In this document: piece after piece, positions 46,745 through 57,447 of the stretch
Position numbering within the stretch: position 1 is the stretch's first letter
Layout: every line of letters starts with the position of its first letter
Source of the DNA: Hanleya hanleyi
Lineage: Eukaryota > Mollusca > Polyplacophora > Lepidopleurida > Hanleyidae
Direction: 5' to 3'
Length of the DNA stretch: 64,000 bases
Assembly: GCA_036873755.1 (NCBI GenBank)
Contig: JAVTVY010025401.1
Span: 45,124-109,123, forward strand
Translations under genes and position numbers: made by a program
The notes under the pieces: model-generated
What the model saw: only the letters and a program-made list of their open reading frames with translations
The model's database searches: none
Told to the model about the DNA's origin: nothing

Positions 46745-46940
46745 AGTTGGTGAGAGTGGCTTTCGCCCGAGTGGCTTCCGCCCGAATGGCTTCCACCAAG
46801 TAGCTTTCACCCGTGAGTGGCTTACCATGTGAATGGCTGTGTCGTGTGAATGGCTGTGTTGTGTGAATGGCTAAGCATGTGTATGGCTGCGCCTGTGAAT
46901 GGCTGATCATGTGAAAGGCTAACCATGTGTATGGCTGAAT
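46745..46940 (+). repeat. About 16-bp minisatellite (gtgaatggctgtgtc)
   Basis: About ten tandem variants of 'gtgaatggct' + 5-8 bp; the first few units are of the form 'gagtggctt(t/c)cgccc'. Confidence 0.75.
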
Positions 46941-47206
46941 TGCGGCTGCAATACTGAGTTGATACAGTCATACTTGATACAGTGGTATAAAGGTGTGTGA
47001 AGCAACATAGGCATTACATACCAATACATATTGAAATAGCAATTATTGAATGAGCTTGATCCCTATATAATGTTACTGTGCACTTGCTAGCAATATGAAT
47101 ACATCTTTGGGGACAGATATTTAAGGCTGCAGTCGCCATGCTCACGTGACCAGAATATTGATAATCATAATTAATAGTTATGATACACGTTCCCGGTGAG
47201 TTATTA

Positions 47207-50200
47207 GAGCATTTCCACAAAGTGGATGCTCTTATGTTTTCATGAGAAACGGTTCCGCCGGATCCGCCGCCGCCGCCGCGACTTTAAACGTGAATATCTC
47301 TGAAACCGTTAAATATTTTTGGGTCATACTTGGTGTGCTATCTCTTTAGGCCTGGGAAATTTGTCTGGTTGTGTTCCGATACCCGCTGCTCGCCACTAGG
47401 TGGCGTTGTAGTCAGAGCATAGGTAAACCTTTCTCTGACGATTTCGTCTGAACGGCTTGTCTGATTTCTTTGAAATTTTATTACAGTGGTCTTGAAGGAT
47501 AGTCAATGTGCTGAAAAGGTTTTGGTGTAGCTGGCATAATTATAAAGGCAATTTTTTTGCGTCTCAAAAAAAAAAGTTTTTCGTGAAATGAAAATTCACC
47601 AATTCGCTTGAAGAAATATTTAAAAACTGTTCTATTCTAGGTTGGCAAGCATAAATATAGGATTGCCGACATGAAAATTCCCTTTCGATGCGAACCAAAT
47701 TGCCACTTAAATGAAAAATCGCATTTATCTGACTCGACGACAAAACCTCTATAACCATTATCATGATTAAAGTTTATTCCATTGAACACTTGTGTGCCAT
47801 CTCCCTAGGGCTTTAGATCTCACTCGCTTGTTTTTCGTGACATTGGGTTGTCACTACATGTAGGTGGCGCTATTGACATGAATGCAGGTAAACATGTGTA
47901 ACATCATATCTTCTGAACAACGTGTTTGATTTCCATGTAATTTGGGTATAATGATCTTGCAAGATAGGCAAAGAACTGACAAGATTTTGGTGGTGTTGGC
48001 GAATCATGGAGAGTCATTTTTGCATTTCAAAATAAGATTTTGTTTTCACAAAAATGGAAATCTGAGGATTTGCTTCATCATGTAGGTATGTGATATTGTT
48101 CATCATTGGATAGCACTACAGACAGTAAATGTTTTTAGCACAATTTATTGGCATTTCATCTGTTTATGAAGTTTATTATTGTCAGACAGACAATGGACTG
48201 ACAGTTTTTTGTTTTGTTTTTTTTTATTGAAATTGAAGGGCCACTTCTCATACAGATTTTGCAGCCCATCAACATAATGCTTGATTTATATCTCCTTATA
48301 CATTCTTTTTTTGTCAATTACTAATTTTATTAACAGTATGGTTTTAAAATGGATTGATAGGACATTGGTGCTGTTAGCGCTGGCATAATCATGTGGTACA
48401 GGGTAAAGTCAGCTAAATATATCTTAGTCTAGGCTGCATCAACCCCTGCATACACACATAACTAAAATGCAGTCAGAGGAAATATGCTGCCATCAGTGGA
48501 TGGTCAGTATGTAGAATTTAAGGATTAAAGTGACACTGATATTCTGCTTTACCTTTCAGGCCTCATATTGAGGCCTGTATGTTGACTATTCTGGTAATAA
48601 AACCTGTAATGGTTGACTTATTGCATAATGCAATTTACGTAAGTGGACTAGTACACCCCTTGTGTCAACAAAGTAAACACTTCATTTCCAAAATTAGTGC
48701 TATTTCTCTCCATTACTGATATAATAATTTGACCCTGTTCCCAAGTCCATTTCTTTAGTCTCTAGTGGCTGTGAAGGCTTGGGCTTCCAGATGTCTGGGA
48801 TGCATTCTGGCCAGTTTTCAATGAATAAAATCACAAATTTTCACTCAGTTAATGCTCATTTTTTTAAAAAAAAATTTATGTGAAAGTCCCCAGAATTTAT
48901 TTGAAACTCGAGATGTGAAATTGCACATACTGTCGCATTTTGACAGCATAATTACAAATGTTGATAATTATTTCTTGAACTGAAAAAGTAAAAGATTTTT
49001 GATGTGAAACTATTACATACCTGCTATATGGCACATCCCATTTTTACATGTATATCTAATTGAAGTAATCCATTGGAACCACATGATTTTCCAATAATAT
49101 AGAAGAAAAGCAACTCCAAGTTATGATGACAATTTCATTCTGTATATTTCACTGTTAAATACCATCTTCAGCGGTGAACAAAGTTACAAACAGCTCCATA
49201 CGCACAGTATATACAAGGCATAATGTGATCTTAGCCAATACACATTTATGAATAGGTGAGCTAGTAAATTATGTCAGGCAGGGTGGACGGATATTAAAAT
49301 GCTGTCATTTTCAGAAATTTGTTAAGCGATCATGACCTGACAGCTACAAATGGTGTGATTCAGGTAATACAATACACACTCTAATTGATGAAAACAATAC
49401 ATAATCTTATCTGGCAAGAACTAACTAAACTGTGCACAAATGAATAAAGTATTGTGTATAGTGGGTATGTACCTACATTGAATATTTCTACATGTCATGA
49501 AGTTTGGATAAGGACTGTCATTTTAAGATAATATAGGTATAATTTTCTTGGCAATCCACATCAGAATTGATGGAATCCTACAAATGTTGTAACTCGCATG
49601 TTTCATAATTGTATATTCCCATGCGAGTTAGAACAATTGTGGAGTGTGTATTGTAACACCTGAATCACACCATTTGTAGATCGCTGACAGGTCATCGCTC
49701 AACATTTAACAATTTCTAAAAATGATGGCATTTTAATATCCATCCAACTTGACGGACATAATTTACTGGCTTACATGTACCTATTCATAAATGCGTATTG
49801 GCTATGGTCACATTATGCCTTGTATATATACTGTGCATATGAAGCTGTTTGTAACTTTGTTCAGCGCGGGAACTAATAGCAAAATATAAAGAATAAAATT
49901 GTGATCCCGGCTACTCAGAGTTGCTTTTCTTCTCTATAATAGAAGTAAAGTGGTGTGTTTTGGTGCATTTTGACAGAATATTTAGACTTTGAAGGTATGT
50001 AACGATTCCCCAAAATGAACTGAAATTTCCATGTTATCTGTTTGTCTGTCTGTCTCTCTGTCTGCCCATCTTTCTTGTCATACCACATATGCAGCTGGTG
50101 ACGGATCAGAAGCCTAATTAATGAAATTGACTGACCTTCACCTGTTTTATCGAGGTCAAATTTATTATTAGAAAGGAGTGAAGATTGGCTCTCCAAATTC

Positions 50201-51611
50201 ATCATGCTTCTCCAATTGGTGACGGACTACAAGCCTATCCCAGTTGACTGAACCTATTTTCTCAAGCTAGGCATTCTAAATTGATACCACATATGCAACT
50301 AATGATGGACCTGAAGTCAATGAATAGGACTGACATTGACCTATTTTCTCAAAGTCAAAAACTGTATGTTAAGTCACTTGTTAACTGCCAACATACACTC
50401 CACATATATTTGTTGTGATTGTGGTTGTCTTTCAGAACAATCTAGCGAATTTTGCATACATGTGTTCCAACAGCCTCAACAGCCCCGCCCCCTGTACAGA
50501 CCTTTTGGTCTTTGGTATATGTTGGCATATGTGGGAAGTTGATGCTGGGTCGACATCGGGCCTTACAGACTAGTCTTTTGTGTTAAATGTTGTCATTTTC
50601 ATCTGACGATGATACAGCTCCCCAATCCCCAGTCTACGAGTTGTCACAGCGAAACAGCTCACCAATTACCAATATACGAGTTGTCAGAGCATTTCCATCA
50701 TAACTTTAGATTTGTATCTAATACCGCTTATGCCGGTGCTAGGGGCTGTGTGGTCATATCATCCAAGTTGCCACTTGAACAGGTACAATAAAAGCGTACT
50801 TGAGATACAACACATATCACGAATCGTTAGATTCTTGGTATGTACTTTAGAATAGGTTAACCGGTAGACTATGCTCTGCCAGTATGTCGGCACCTCTTCC
50901 CACTTCCTTTATATGTGTTGTAATTCAACAGTAACTTAAATTATGCTGAAAAGGCTGAGCTGTTGAAACACTCTCCATTTCCTAGCTCTGACATGCTGCA
51001 TCACTTTCGAAATATGGATACCATGACAGAGTAATTGATCACAGTCAGTGAAGGTTCCTGATTTACATTGAATGTCATTATTGCCTAAGTAGTATTAGCA
51101 GCATTTTACAACAACAACAATTCGTTGACTTACAGTGAAAAATTATAGTGAAAGGTATTTATTTTTTGTTGTTTGGCATTTTTATTTGCTGGCATTATTT
51201 CAGATAGAATACAGCAGCCTAATTCATACGATCAGGAATAAGAATGGGGTAAAAGTCTTTATGTTCCAACTTTCATAGGGAATATAAAAGTGGCAATTTG
51301 ACATTTTATTTTTATTAGATTTTTTAATATCGGAGGGCCCACAAAATAGAGTTGGTGTTGCCTAGCTCACACTGGGTTTTGGCCATTGGTGAAGAAATCC
51401 CTTCTCAGAGGCACTACTACCAGGGATGATTCCTGATTGCTCATCCCCCAGGGGTATGTGCCCCATCCTCTGTCCCGTCCTAAAAAAAATTGCCACCACT
51501 AATAGGGGTTGTGCCCAAGTTGGGGAGATCTAAAGCCCTGCGAGTTCCAAATTATGTGTTACAAAATTATCTGGGGAAATGCTCTTCGCCCGTGTTTCAC
51601 ACGAGCTTTCA
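47207..51611 (+). repeat. Long dispersed repeat R1, copy 2 (about 4.4 kb with insertion)
   Basis: A direct-orientation copy of 3267-7391, beginning with the same hairpin and (GCC)n and ending with 'cccgtgtttcacacgagctttcat'. It contains the same internal foldback (about 49165-49870). It is longer because an R2 unit (50483-50925) has been inserted. A second 'cctagctcac' type patchwork of small indels separates the copies. No coding frame is conserved. Confidence 0.8.
50483..50925 (+). mobile_element. R2 non-autonomous repeat, copy C, 5'-truncated, 6-bp duplication
   Basis: The copy starts inside R2 (cccgccccctgtacagacc) and runs to the usual end 'tatatgtgttgtaatt'. CAACAG flanks both sides (50477-50482 and 50926-50931). 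R1 copy 1 has the uninterrupted equivalent with a single CAACAG. 5' truncation with target duplication is what reverse-transcribed insertions look like. Confidence 0.75.
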
Positions 51612-51612
51612 T

Positions 51613-51776
51613 TATACATGTGCCAGGGCCAGCTGAGCTGGTCATGCAGAGAGGTGCCTGTGAGTTTACAAACTGGTCCTAAAAAACTTAGGCCCTCAAC
51701 AAGTAAAAGAGAAAGAAATCTATCATGTACAAGGCAAAGATCCACTGTTCAGCAATTCCTTAATAATATATGTTAA
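51613..51776 (+). CDS. Possible isolated C-terminal exon
   Basis: After 'acatgtgccag' the frame reads QLSWSCREVPVSLQTGPKKL and continues basic (RPSTSKRERNLSCTRQRS) to STVQQFLNNIC and TAA. Composition is protein-like. The end loosely resembles a PCNA-interaction type motif, which I would not rely on. No partner exon was found in the window, and it abuts the end of R1, so it may be a chance frame. Confidence 0.25.
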
Positions 51777-52699
51777 TGAAGATTTTATTTATGGTTCATA
51801 AATAGGAAATGTGCAGTTTCTAAATGGAGATGTAAAGGATCCAACTAATTTACCATATTATCCACACATTTCACAGATATTGTGAGGTCAAAGGACAGAT
51901 GAACCATAGAAAATTACCCAAGCGACAAATGTATTTTAGTTATAAGAAGCTTCATGGTTGTACAAAATATTGAACTCCACACAATGAAATTGTTGATGTC
52001 TCTGTATTTGATTGAATAATTTATTCGCTGTAATCAATATGATCTCAAGAATGTTGACAATATTAACTAAGTTAATAAACAACTGCTCACATTATTTGAT
52101 TAGCTCCAAAACCATGAAAACTGGGTTTGCACCCGCCGCAGAATGTCTAACATCACATGTATATTTGCATTTCTGAACTGGGTGTAAATTACATGTAGTG
52201 TATGAAGTTCCAGCTTACACTATAGTTATATGCTGTTTTATACATGTTTTACAGCACCATGGTAAAAATATATTTTTCCAGATCCCCAGCTATTTTCTAC
52301 ATCTTTTCACTTGGAGTAGGACCTTTCAGTCCGTACAATAATTTATCGAGTGTCTCACATGTAAAAAGTCATAATCATGATCCAAGTAATCCTCAATTAT
52401 GTCGATCGAAATGTTGATATTACAGCGCGAGTATACCAGATGCAACAATGTGAACAGGTTCTGATCAAGACAAGTGGTCTAATAAGTTAGTGTATGTTGA
52501 TTTACACACCGGGCAGCAGGCCTTCTATTCAGGGATTCCACAGATCATCCCGTTTCTCACGACTTAATAATTACATAAAGTTACACTCACAGATCTGCCA
52601 TGTAAAACTTCCATGACTGGGATATGAGAATTTGGTCTTTATTTCTTAACTGTAAAGCCAGGCCCACATGACCAAATTTTCATGAAGCTTAATTATCTT
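51777..52699. other. No gene seen
   Basis: AT-rich sequence between R1 copy 2 and the DIRS-like element. No repeat or coding exon was recognised. Confidence 0.4.
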
Positions 52700-52740
52700 G
52701 TTATTTGCACTGAAAACTTACCTCACTTCCACTCTTTGCA
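52700..52740 (+). repeat. DIRS-like element, left inverted terminal repeat
   Basis: This 41-bp sequence is complementary to 57696-57736 with a single mismatch (GCA versus GCG near position 10). It contains the aacttacctcacttcc core that is found a third time inside the right-end hairpin. Confidence 0.85.
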
Positions 52741-52998
52741 TTAATTCTTGTCTACATGAAATACCACAGTAAGAATTTAAATGACACAGTTATCTCCCCT
52801 GCTAGTCACCTGATAGCATAGCTACCCACAATTCTACTCCCTTCTTGTTCTACTGCTTCGTAGGGCTGGAAGTAAACATTGTCAACTCCGTGAAAAAGTG
52901 CCTTTTCTAGCGAAACTACTCACAGTTGGATTACCTCAGACGTCTGATTTCCTGCAAGAAGTCCTTTGGGAAGTATTCTATAAGTTATCAGCGTAAAA

Positions 52999-53118
52999 AT
53001 GGCTCAAAATATGTCTCAATTGTCATGCATGTCTTGTGGAGGTGACAAGCCTAGTTATGACCTTCACTCAACGTGTCCGCCATGCCGCCAGGGAAGAATC
53101 TGTACATGGGACACGTGA
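52999..53118 (+). CDS. DIRS-like ORF1, N-terminal zinc-binding-like part (separate frame)
   Basis: ATG at 52999 opens a 39-codon frame with C-x2-C-x12-C-x2-C (CMSCGGDKPSYDLHSTCPPC) and then TGA at 53116. Cys-rich N-termini like this are common in gag-like proteins of DIRS elements. The frame overlaps the main ORF1 frame by about 40 nt, offset by -1. No standard slippery heptamer is visible in the overlap, so a one-base lesion or sequencing error is the simplest explanation. The decayed element at 23201 starts the same way. Confidence 0.6.
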   Translation: MAQNMSQLSCMSCGGDKPSYDLHSTCPPCRQGRICTWDT

Positions 53119-54365
53119 CTGATCCCACATTGGCTGCCATACTGCGCGGTATGGAACAGCAACGTGAGGAAATGAAGGAATTGAGAGAGATGATGACCAG
53201 TCAATTCCGAAGTAGTACGCCACTGCTTCCGGTTTTGACTGAACAGTCTAGGAAACCGGAAGCTAATTTGTCGAGGACTATCCCTTCCAATACTCCCTCC
53301 TGGCAGGAAGCCCCGGAAGCTATGGAAGTGGATAGGGACCAGTACGGTAGATCTGAATTGAATGAACCTACCAATACTGATCCGGATGCTAGGAAATATT
53401 ATGAGCTTATTTCCGGCATCTATGACTTAATTCCTGATATGCAGCTTCCGGTCCCGCATGCGGGGGATATTGAAACTGAATCAGGAGAGTCAACTGCTAT
53501 ACATTCTATTTGCCACTTGTTCCATAGAACTTTAGCAGAACCCGTTACGCAGGAGGAACGTGCAGTAAGGCTGAGACCTAAAGCTCGCTTCCGCCCTGCA
53601 GGATCTTCTGGTCCGTTCCCAGTACAGAAGCCAAACATACGAAGTTACGGCGTACATAACTCACCGTTTAGCTTCCGGTCTGCAGAGGTGAACGGCGACT
53701 TTCAGTATTTATGTCCTAGCAATACTAAAGTGCCTAGTAATCCAGATGTTCCTTGCACGAACAAACAGGCCGCAGTACTTGAGGAAACTGCTCGACAAGG
53801 AGTGGCGATTACGAATCACCTCGATTGGTTTCTTAAAGCCATAAAGGATGGTTTATTCTCGCTGTCGGGCGCGGACAGTCAAGAACAGTTACAGGAGGGT
53901 ATAAACCTCGTTCTTGACTACCAGAAGATTGCTTCCGGTGCTGTAGAAGATTTACTGGTACACAATGCCTACCTATCTTCTATGCTAGTGTATTTAAGGA
54001 GAAAGGCCTTCATTCCTTTTATGCATAGTTACACACCGGAAGCTGTAAAGAGGAGTCTACTAGAGACATCTACGGCTCCTTCTTTACTGTTTGGTGATGC
54101 TGTTGCCGAAGTTCGACCTGAAATGGATCGTATAGAGCATGACAGGTCAGTTGCTTCCGGTGCTTCGTCTAAGAGACCTATGGCTTCCGGGTCGGGTCCA
54201 AATGCGAAGAAGGCTAAGAAGAACCCGCCTAGTTCCAAGGCTAATAAGGGTGCTTCCGGCCAACAGCAAAACCAAGCGCCTGCTTCTTTAGAGCCTAGAG
54301 TATCTACCTATGGCCATAAGAAGCAGGGTAAGGGGAAATCTAAGCAGTCGAAGAAGGATTCCTGA
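53073..54365 (+). CDS. DIRS-like ORF1, gag-like protein
   Basis: The frame is open for 430 codons; the first ATG in it is at 53082. The N-terminal part has a charged helix (MEQQREEMKELREMMTSQF). The middle is a helical region with a conserved-looking 'DWFLKAIKDGLFSLSG...NLVLDYQKIASGAVEDLLVHNAYLS'-type layout, given here only in outline. The end is Lys/Ser/Gly-rich and basic (KKQGKGKSKQSKKDS), suited to RNA binding. It is presumably the structural nucleic-acid-binding protein. It overlaps the RT ORF by 56 nt. Gag-like assignment rests on position and composition, not on a recognised domain. Confidence 0.7.
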   Translation: MSAMPPGKNLYMGHVTDPTLAAILRGMEQQREEMKELREMMTSQFRSSTPLLPVLTEQSRKPEANLSRTIPSNTPSWQEAPEAMEVDRDQYGRSELNEPTNTDPDARKYYELISGIYDLIPDMQLPVPHAGDIETESGESTAIHSICHLFHRTLAEPVTQEERAVRLRPKARFRPAGSSGPFPVQKPNIRSYGVHNSPFSFRSAEVNGDFQYLCPSNTKVPSNPDVPCTNKQAAVLEETARQGVAITNHLDWFLKAIKDGLFSLSGADSQEQLQEGINLVLDYQKIASGAVEDLLVHNAYLSSMLVYLRRKAFIPFMHSYTPEAVKRSLLETSTAPSLLFGDAVAEVRPEMDRIEHDRSVASGASSKRPMASGSGPNAKKAKKNPPSSKANKGASGQQQNQAPASLEPRVSTYGHKKQGKGKSKQSKKDS

Positions 54366-56520
54366 TGTCTCGGGCCGTACCGGGTGGCTTCCGGTATGGC
54401 GGGAACACCGAGACATAACGTTTCCAGTTCCCCAGCAACTAGACCTTCCGGTAGGGGGAAGGCTGCAGTTGTTTTGGAGGAACTGGATCGGGACGGAAGC
54501 GTGGGTCATTCGAACGATCAGATACGGCTATCGCCTATTGTTCGACACGCTTCCTCCCTTGACTGCTCATCCCCTTCCGTCTCGTATACCATTACGAACG
54601 GGTCATCTATCAGCAATACAGTCCTCTGTGGACAAGCTGATAGAGAAGGCAGCTGTAATAGAGCTTCCGGTTTGGGACACGTCACCCGGGTTCTATTCGC
54701 CGGTCTTTCTGGTCCCCAAGAAAGACACGTCCGAGATGCGTATGGTTATAAACCTAAAGCGCCTCAACAAGGACTACCTCACTCCACCGCCACACTTCCG
54801 CATGGAGTCCTTCCGGTCTATCCGGACAGTACTCAGGCAAGGGGAATGGCTGACTTCTCTGGATTTAAGGGATGCATACCTGCATATCCCGATACATCTG
54901 GGGGACAGGAAGTACTTGAGATTCATGGTCGGCAAACGACGCTTCCAAATTCAAGTGCTTCCGTTCGGCCTGTCCACTTCCCCTTGGGTGTTTACACGAG
55001 TGTTTACACCAGTGGCACAATTCCTGCACAGTCTAGGTATAAAGTACCACTTTTATATCGACGACTCCCTGCTAAGGAATGCCTGCAAGGAGCAGTTAAT
55101 CCTAGACACCCAGTTTGTCTTAAGGATATTGACTTCTCTGGGATACATCCCACACGAAGAGAAATCAGAGCTGATTCCTTCGCAAAGGCGCAAATTTCTG
55201 GGGGTGGAATACGATACGCTACGAGCTCTCGCCAAACCCCCAGAAGATCGATGGCTAAAGATAACGACGAAGATACCTCAGTTCCTCAAGTTATCTCAGG
55301 CCAGGGCTTTACACTTTGCTGCGATAATCGGCCTCTTGACGTCAACACAGGACGTAACCCCAAGAGGGCGGTTGCAGCTTCGGCCATTAATGATTTACTT
55401 CAATCATCAATGGGTCGAAAGGCAGTTGAATCCGTGGATACCTGTAACACCGCTAGTCAAACAATGCCTCCTATGGTGGCTGGATCCACTCAACGTTATG
55501 CCAGGTGTGTCCCTACTTCCGTTTCGTCCGTCACATCACCTGTTCACGGACGCATCTATGGAAGGATGGGGAGCCCACCTCGAGTCCAAGTCGACATCCG
55601 GGTTATGGACAATCGAGGAACGCTCGTACCATATAAACGTGTTGGAGTTTATGGCAGTGACACATGCCATCCGCACGTGGGTGAGCGTATTGACCGACAA
55701 GAACCTGCTGGTTGCGACGGACAACACAACAGTTGTGTCCTATATCAACAAGCAGGGGGGGACGAGATCTCCGCAATTACAAAGCCAAGCGGAAATCTTT
55801 TTCGGTCTGTCTTGGGACAACAACATATCAGTGTTGGCCAGGCACATCCCGGGGGTACTGAACGTCTTAGCGGATTCGCTTTCACGACGGAATCAGATAA
55901 TTCCCACGGAGTGGCAACTTCACCCAGACATACTAAAACAAATAGCTCATGTCTGGGAGATGCCACACATGGATCTGTTCGCCACTCGGCGCAACAATCT
56001 ACTACCACTGTTCATGTCGCCGGTCCCGGATCCGTCGGCGTATGCAGTGGACGCACTATCGCAGGACTGGTCAAGGATGGTAGCATATGCGTTCCCTCCT
56101 CCAGCTATCCTAGCGAAGGTACTCCAGAAGATCCGCGAACACACATGTGTCGTTTACCTGATTGTTCCGTGGTGGCCAGCAAGGCCGTGGTTCCCGGAAC
56201 TACTAGATCTTCTGGTGGATGTACCAAGACAGCTTCCGGTATGGCACAATCTACTGCGCCAGCCCGGAACGTCGATATTCCACAGCCAGCCAGGACTGTT
56301 CCACTACCACGTGTGCAAGTGCTCAAGAAGCACTTGCTCAGGCGGGATTTTCAGCGGAGGTTGGGCGCCGAATGGCACAATCAATTCGACCGTCCTCTTC
56401 CGCTGTATACAACTCAAAGTGGGCAATCTTCGATCTTTGGTGTGGAGAGAGGGATATCAATCCATCCTGCGCAACTATCCCGGAAGTAGCAGAGTTTCTA
56501 TTGTACCTGTTCAGGGATAG
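54310..56520 (+). CDS. DIRS-like reverse transcriptase / RNase H polyprotein
   Basis: 736 codons. RT motifs: VPKKD..EMRMVINLKRLNK, DLRDAY (residues 185-190), QVLPFGLSTSPWVFTRVF and the catalytic YIDD at 249-252, then FLGVEYDT. RNase H follows, with TDAS at 413-416 (catalytic Asp 414), a downstream Glu in NVLEFMAVTHAI and Asp 471 in TDNTTVVSYI. After about residue 520 comes a domain with DLFATRRNNLLPLF, AYAFPPPAILAKVL and PWWPARPWF. By position this is the methyltransferase-like domain of DIRS ORFs; I cannot confirm its catalytic motif. The product copies element RNA into DNA. It overlaps ORF1 by 56 nt at its 5' end and the recombinase ORF by about 300 nt at its 3' end. No internal stop is present. 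Confidence 0.9.
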   Translation: MAIRSRVRGNLSSRRRIPDVSGRTGWLPVWREHRDITFPVPQQLDLPVGGRLQLFWRNWIGTEAWVIRTIRYGYRLLFDTLPPLTAHPLPSRIPLRTGHLSAIQSSVDKLIEKAAVIELPVWDTSPGFYSPVFLVPKKDTSEMRMVINLKRLNKDYLTPPPHFRMESFRSIRTVLRQGEWLTSLDLRDAYLHIPIHLGDRKYLRFMVGKRRFQIQVLPFGLSTSPWVFTRVFTPVAQFLHSLGIKYHFYIDDSLLRNACKEQLILDTQFVLRILTSLGYIPHEEKSELIPSQRRKFLGVEYDTLRALAKPPEDRWLKITTKIPQFLKLSQARALHFAAIIGLLTSTQDVTPRGRLQLRPLMIYFNHQWVERQLNPWIPVTPLVKQCLLWWLDPLNVMPGVSLLPFRPSHHLFTDASMEGWGAHLESKSTSGLWTIEERSYHINVLEFMAVTHAIRTWVSVLTDKNLLVATDNTTVVSYINKQGGTRSPQLQSQAEIFFGLSWDNNISVLARHIPGVLNVLADSLSRRNQIIPTEWQLHPDILKQIAHVWEMPHMDLFATRRNNLLPLFMSPVPDPSAYAVDALSQDWSRMVAYAFPPPAILAKVLQKIREHTCVVYLIVPWWPARPWFPELLDLLVDVPRQLPVWHNLLRQPGTSIFHSQPGLFHYHVCKCSRSTCSGGIFSGGWAPNGTINSTVLFRCIQLKVGNLRSLVWREGYQSILRNYPGSSRVSIVPVQG

Positions 56521-57397
56521 GGGCCTGGTGCCCGCTACGGTAGAAGGTTATAGAGCAGCTATTGCTCAACCTATTCTACTGGGTACTGGGATTAATCCCT
56601 CGACTGATCCAAACTTATCTGCACTAATCAAGTCATACAAGATAACTGGTCAGTCGGCTGTTCCGAAATTACCTAAGTGGGACTTAGCCTTAGTACTTCG
56701 GCAATTAGGAGAGCCACCTTTCGAGCCAATAGAGGCTATTGAGCTAAAATATCTATCATACAAAACTTCGTTTTTGTTGGCTCTTGCTTCGGCAGCTAGA
56801 GTGTCAGAGCTGCATGCGCTCGATAAAAGGAACATCAGACACTCTAGGGACTGGAACAAGGTAGTTCTCACAACAGTACCTGAGTTTGTGGCCAAGAATC
56901 AAGCCCTCTACGACTCCATATCTCGAGAGTTCACAATTCCAGCCTTATCTGATTTCCTTTCGTCCGGTCTTGAATCAGACATGTTAATGTGTCCGGTTCG
57001 GGCACTTGCGTGTTACCTGAATCGTACAGAGGAGATCAGAGCGGGAAGGAGGCGTTTGTTTATCCCTTTCGATCCCAAAGCCAAACAAGAAATAGGTAAA
57101 AACACTATCTCGAGTTGGCTCAAAAATACGATTCGGCTAGCGTACTCCACGGCTACTGATAGGCAAGCCGCGCTTGTAAACGTTTCGGGTCACGAGATCA
57201 GGGCATTAGCGGCATCATGGCCTCTATGGTCCAACAGATCGGTGACTGACATTATGAGGGCGTGCTACTGGAGGTCAAACACGACATTTGCCTCCTACTA
57301 TCTCCGGGACATGACGTTGGCATGTAACGACCTCTATTCCATCGGCCCACTTGTGAGCGCACAGCGGGTGTCAGGGGGACCGAGGCCAGCAATATAG
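56219..57397 (+). CDS. DIRS-like tyrosine recombinase
   Basis: 392 codons from ATG 56219; the true start may be further in, since the first 300 nt overlap the RT ORF. An N-terminal SAM-like DNA-binding part (SAVYNSKWAIFDLWCGER...) precedes the catalytic domain. Catalytic residues visible are Arg194 in SAARVSELHAL, His325 and Arg328 in GHEIRALAASW, and Tyr360 or 361 in TFASYYLRDM. These are the R..HxxR..Y signature of tyrosine recombinases. The enzyme would integrate the circular cDNA of the element. Presence of this gene beside RT/RNase H is what defines the DIRS order. Confidence 0.92.
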   Translation: MYQDSFRYGTIYCASPERRYSTASQDCSTTTCASAQEALAQAGFSAEVGRRMAQSIRPSSSAVYNSKWAIFDLWCGERDINPSCATIPEVAEFLLYLFRDRGLVPATVEGYRAAIAQPILLGTGINPSTDPNLSALIKSYKITGQSAVPKLPKWDLALVLRQLGEPPFEPIEAIELKYLSYKTSFLLALASAARVSELHALDKRNIRHSRDWNKVVLTTVPEFVAKNQALYDSISREFTIPALSDFLSSGLESDMLMCPVRALACYLNRTEEIRAGRRRLFIPFDPKAKQEIGKNTISSWLKNTIRLAYSTATDRQAALVNVSGHEIRALAASWPLWSNRSVTDIMRACYWRSNTTFASYYLRDMTLACNDLYSIGPLVSAQRVSGGPRPAI

Positions 57398-57447
57398 CTA
57401 CAAAAGTCCGGGCGTACAGTTGTAACCCTGCTTGCGGGTGAGTGCTT

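Noticed and set aside
53073..53118. Programmed -1 frameshift site in the DIRS-like ORF1 overlap
   Set aside because: No standard slippery heptamer or obvious downstream structure in the overlap; a simple indel is more likely.
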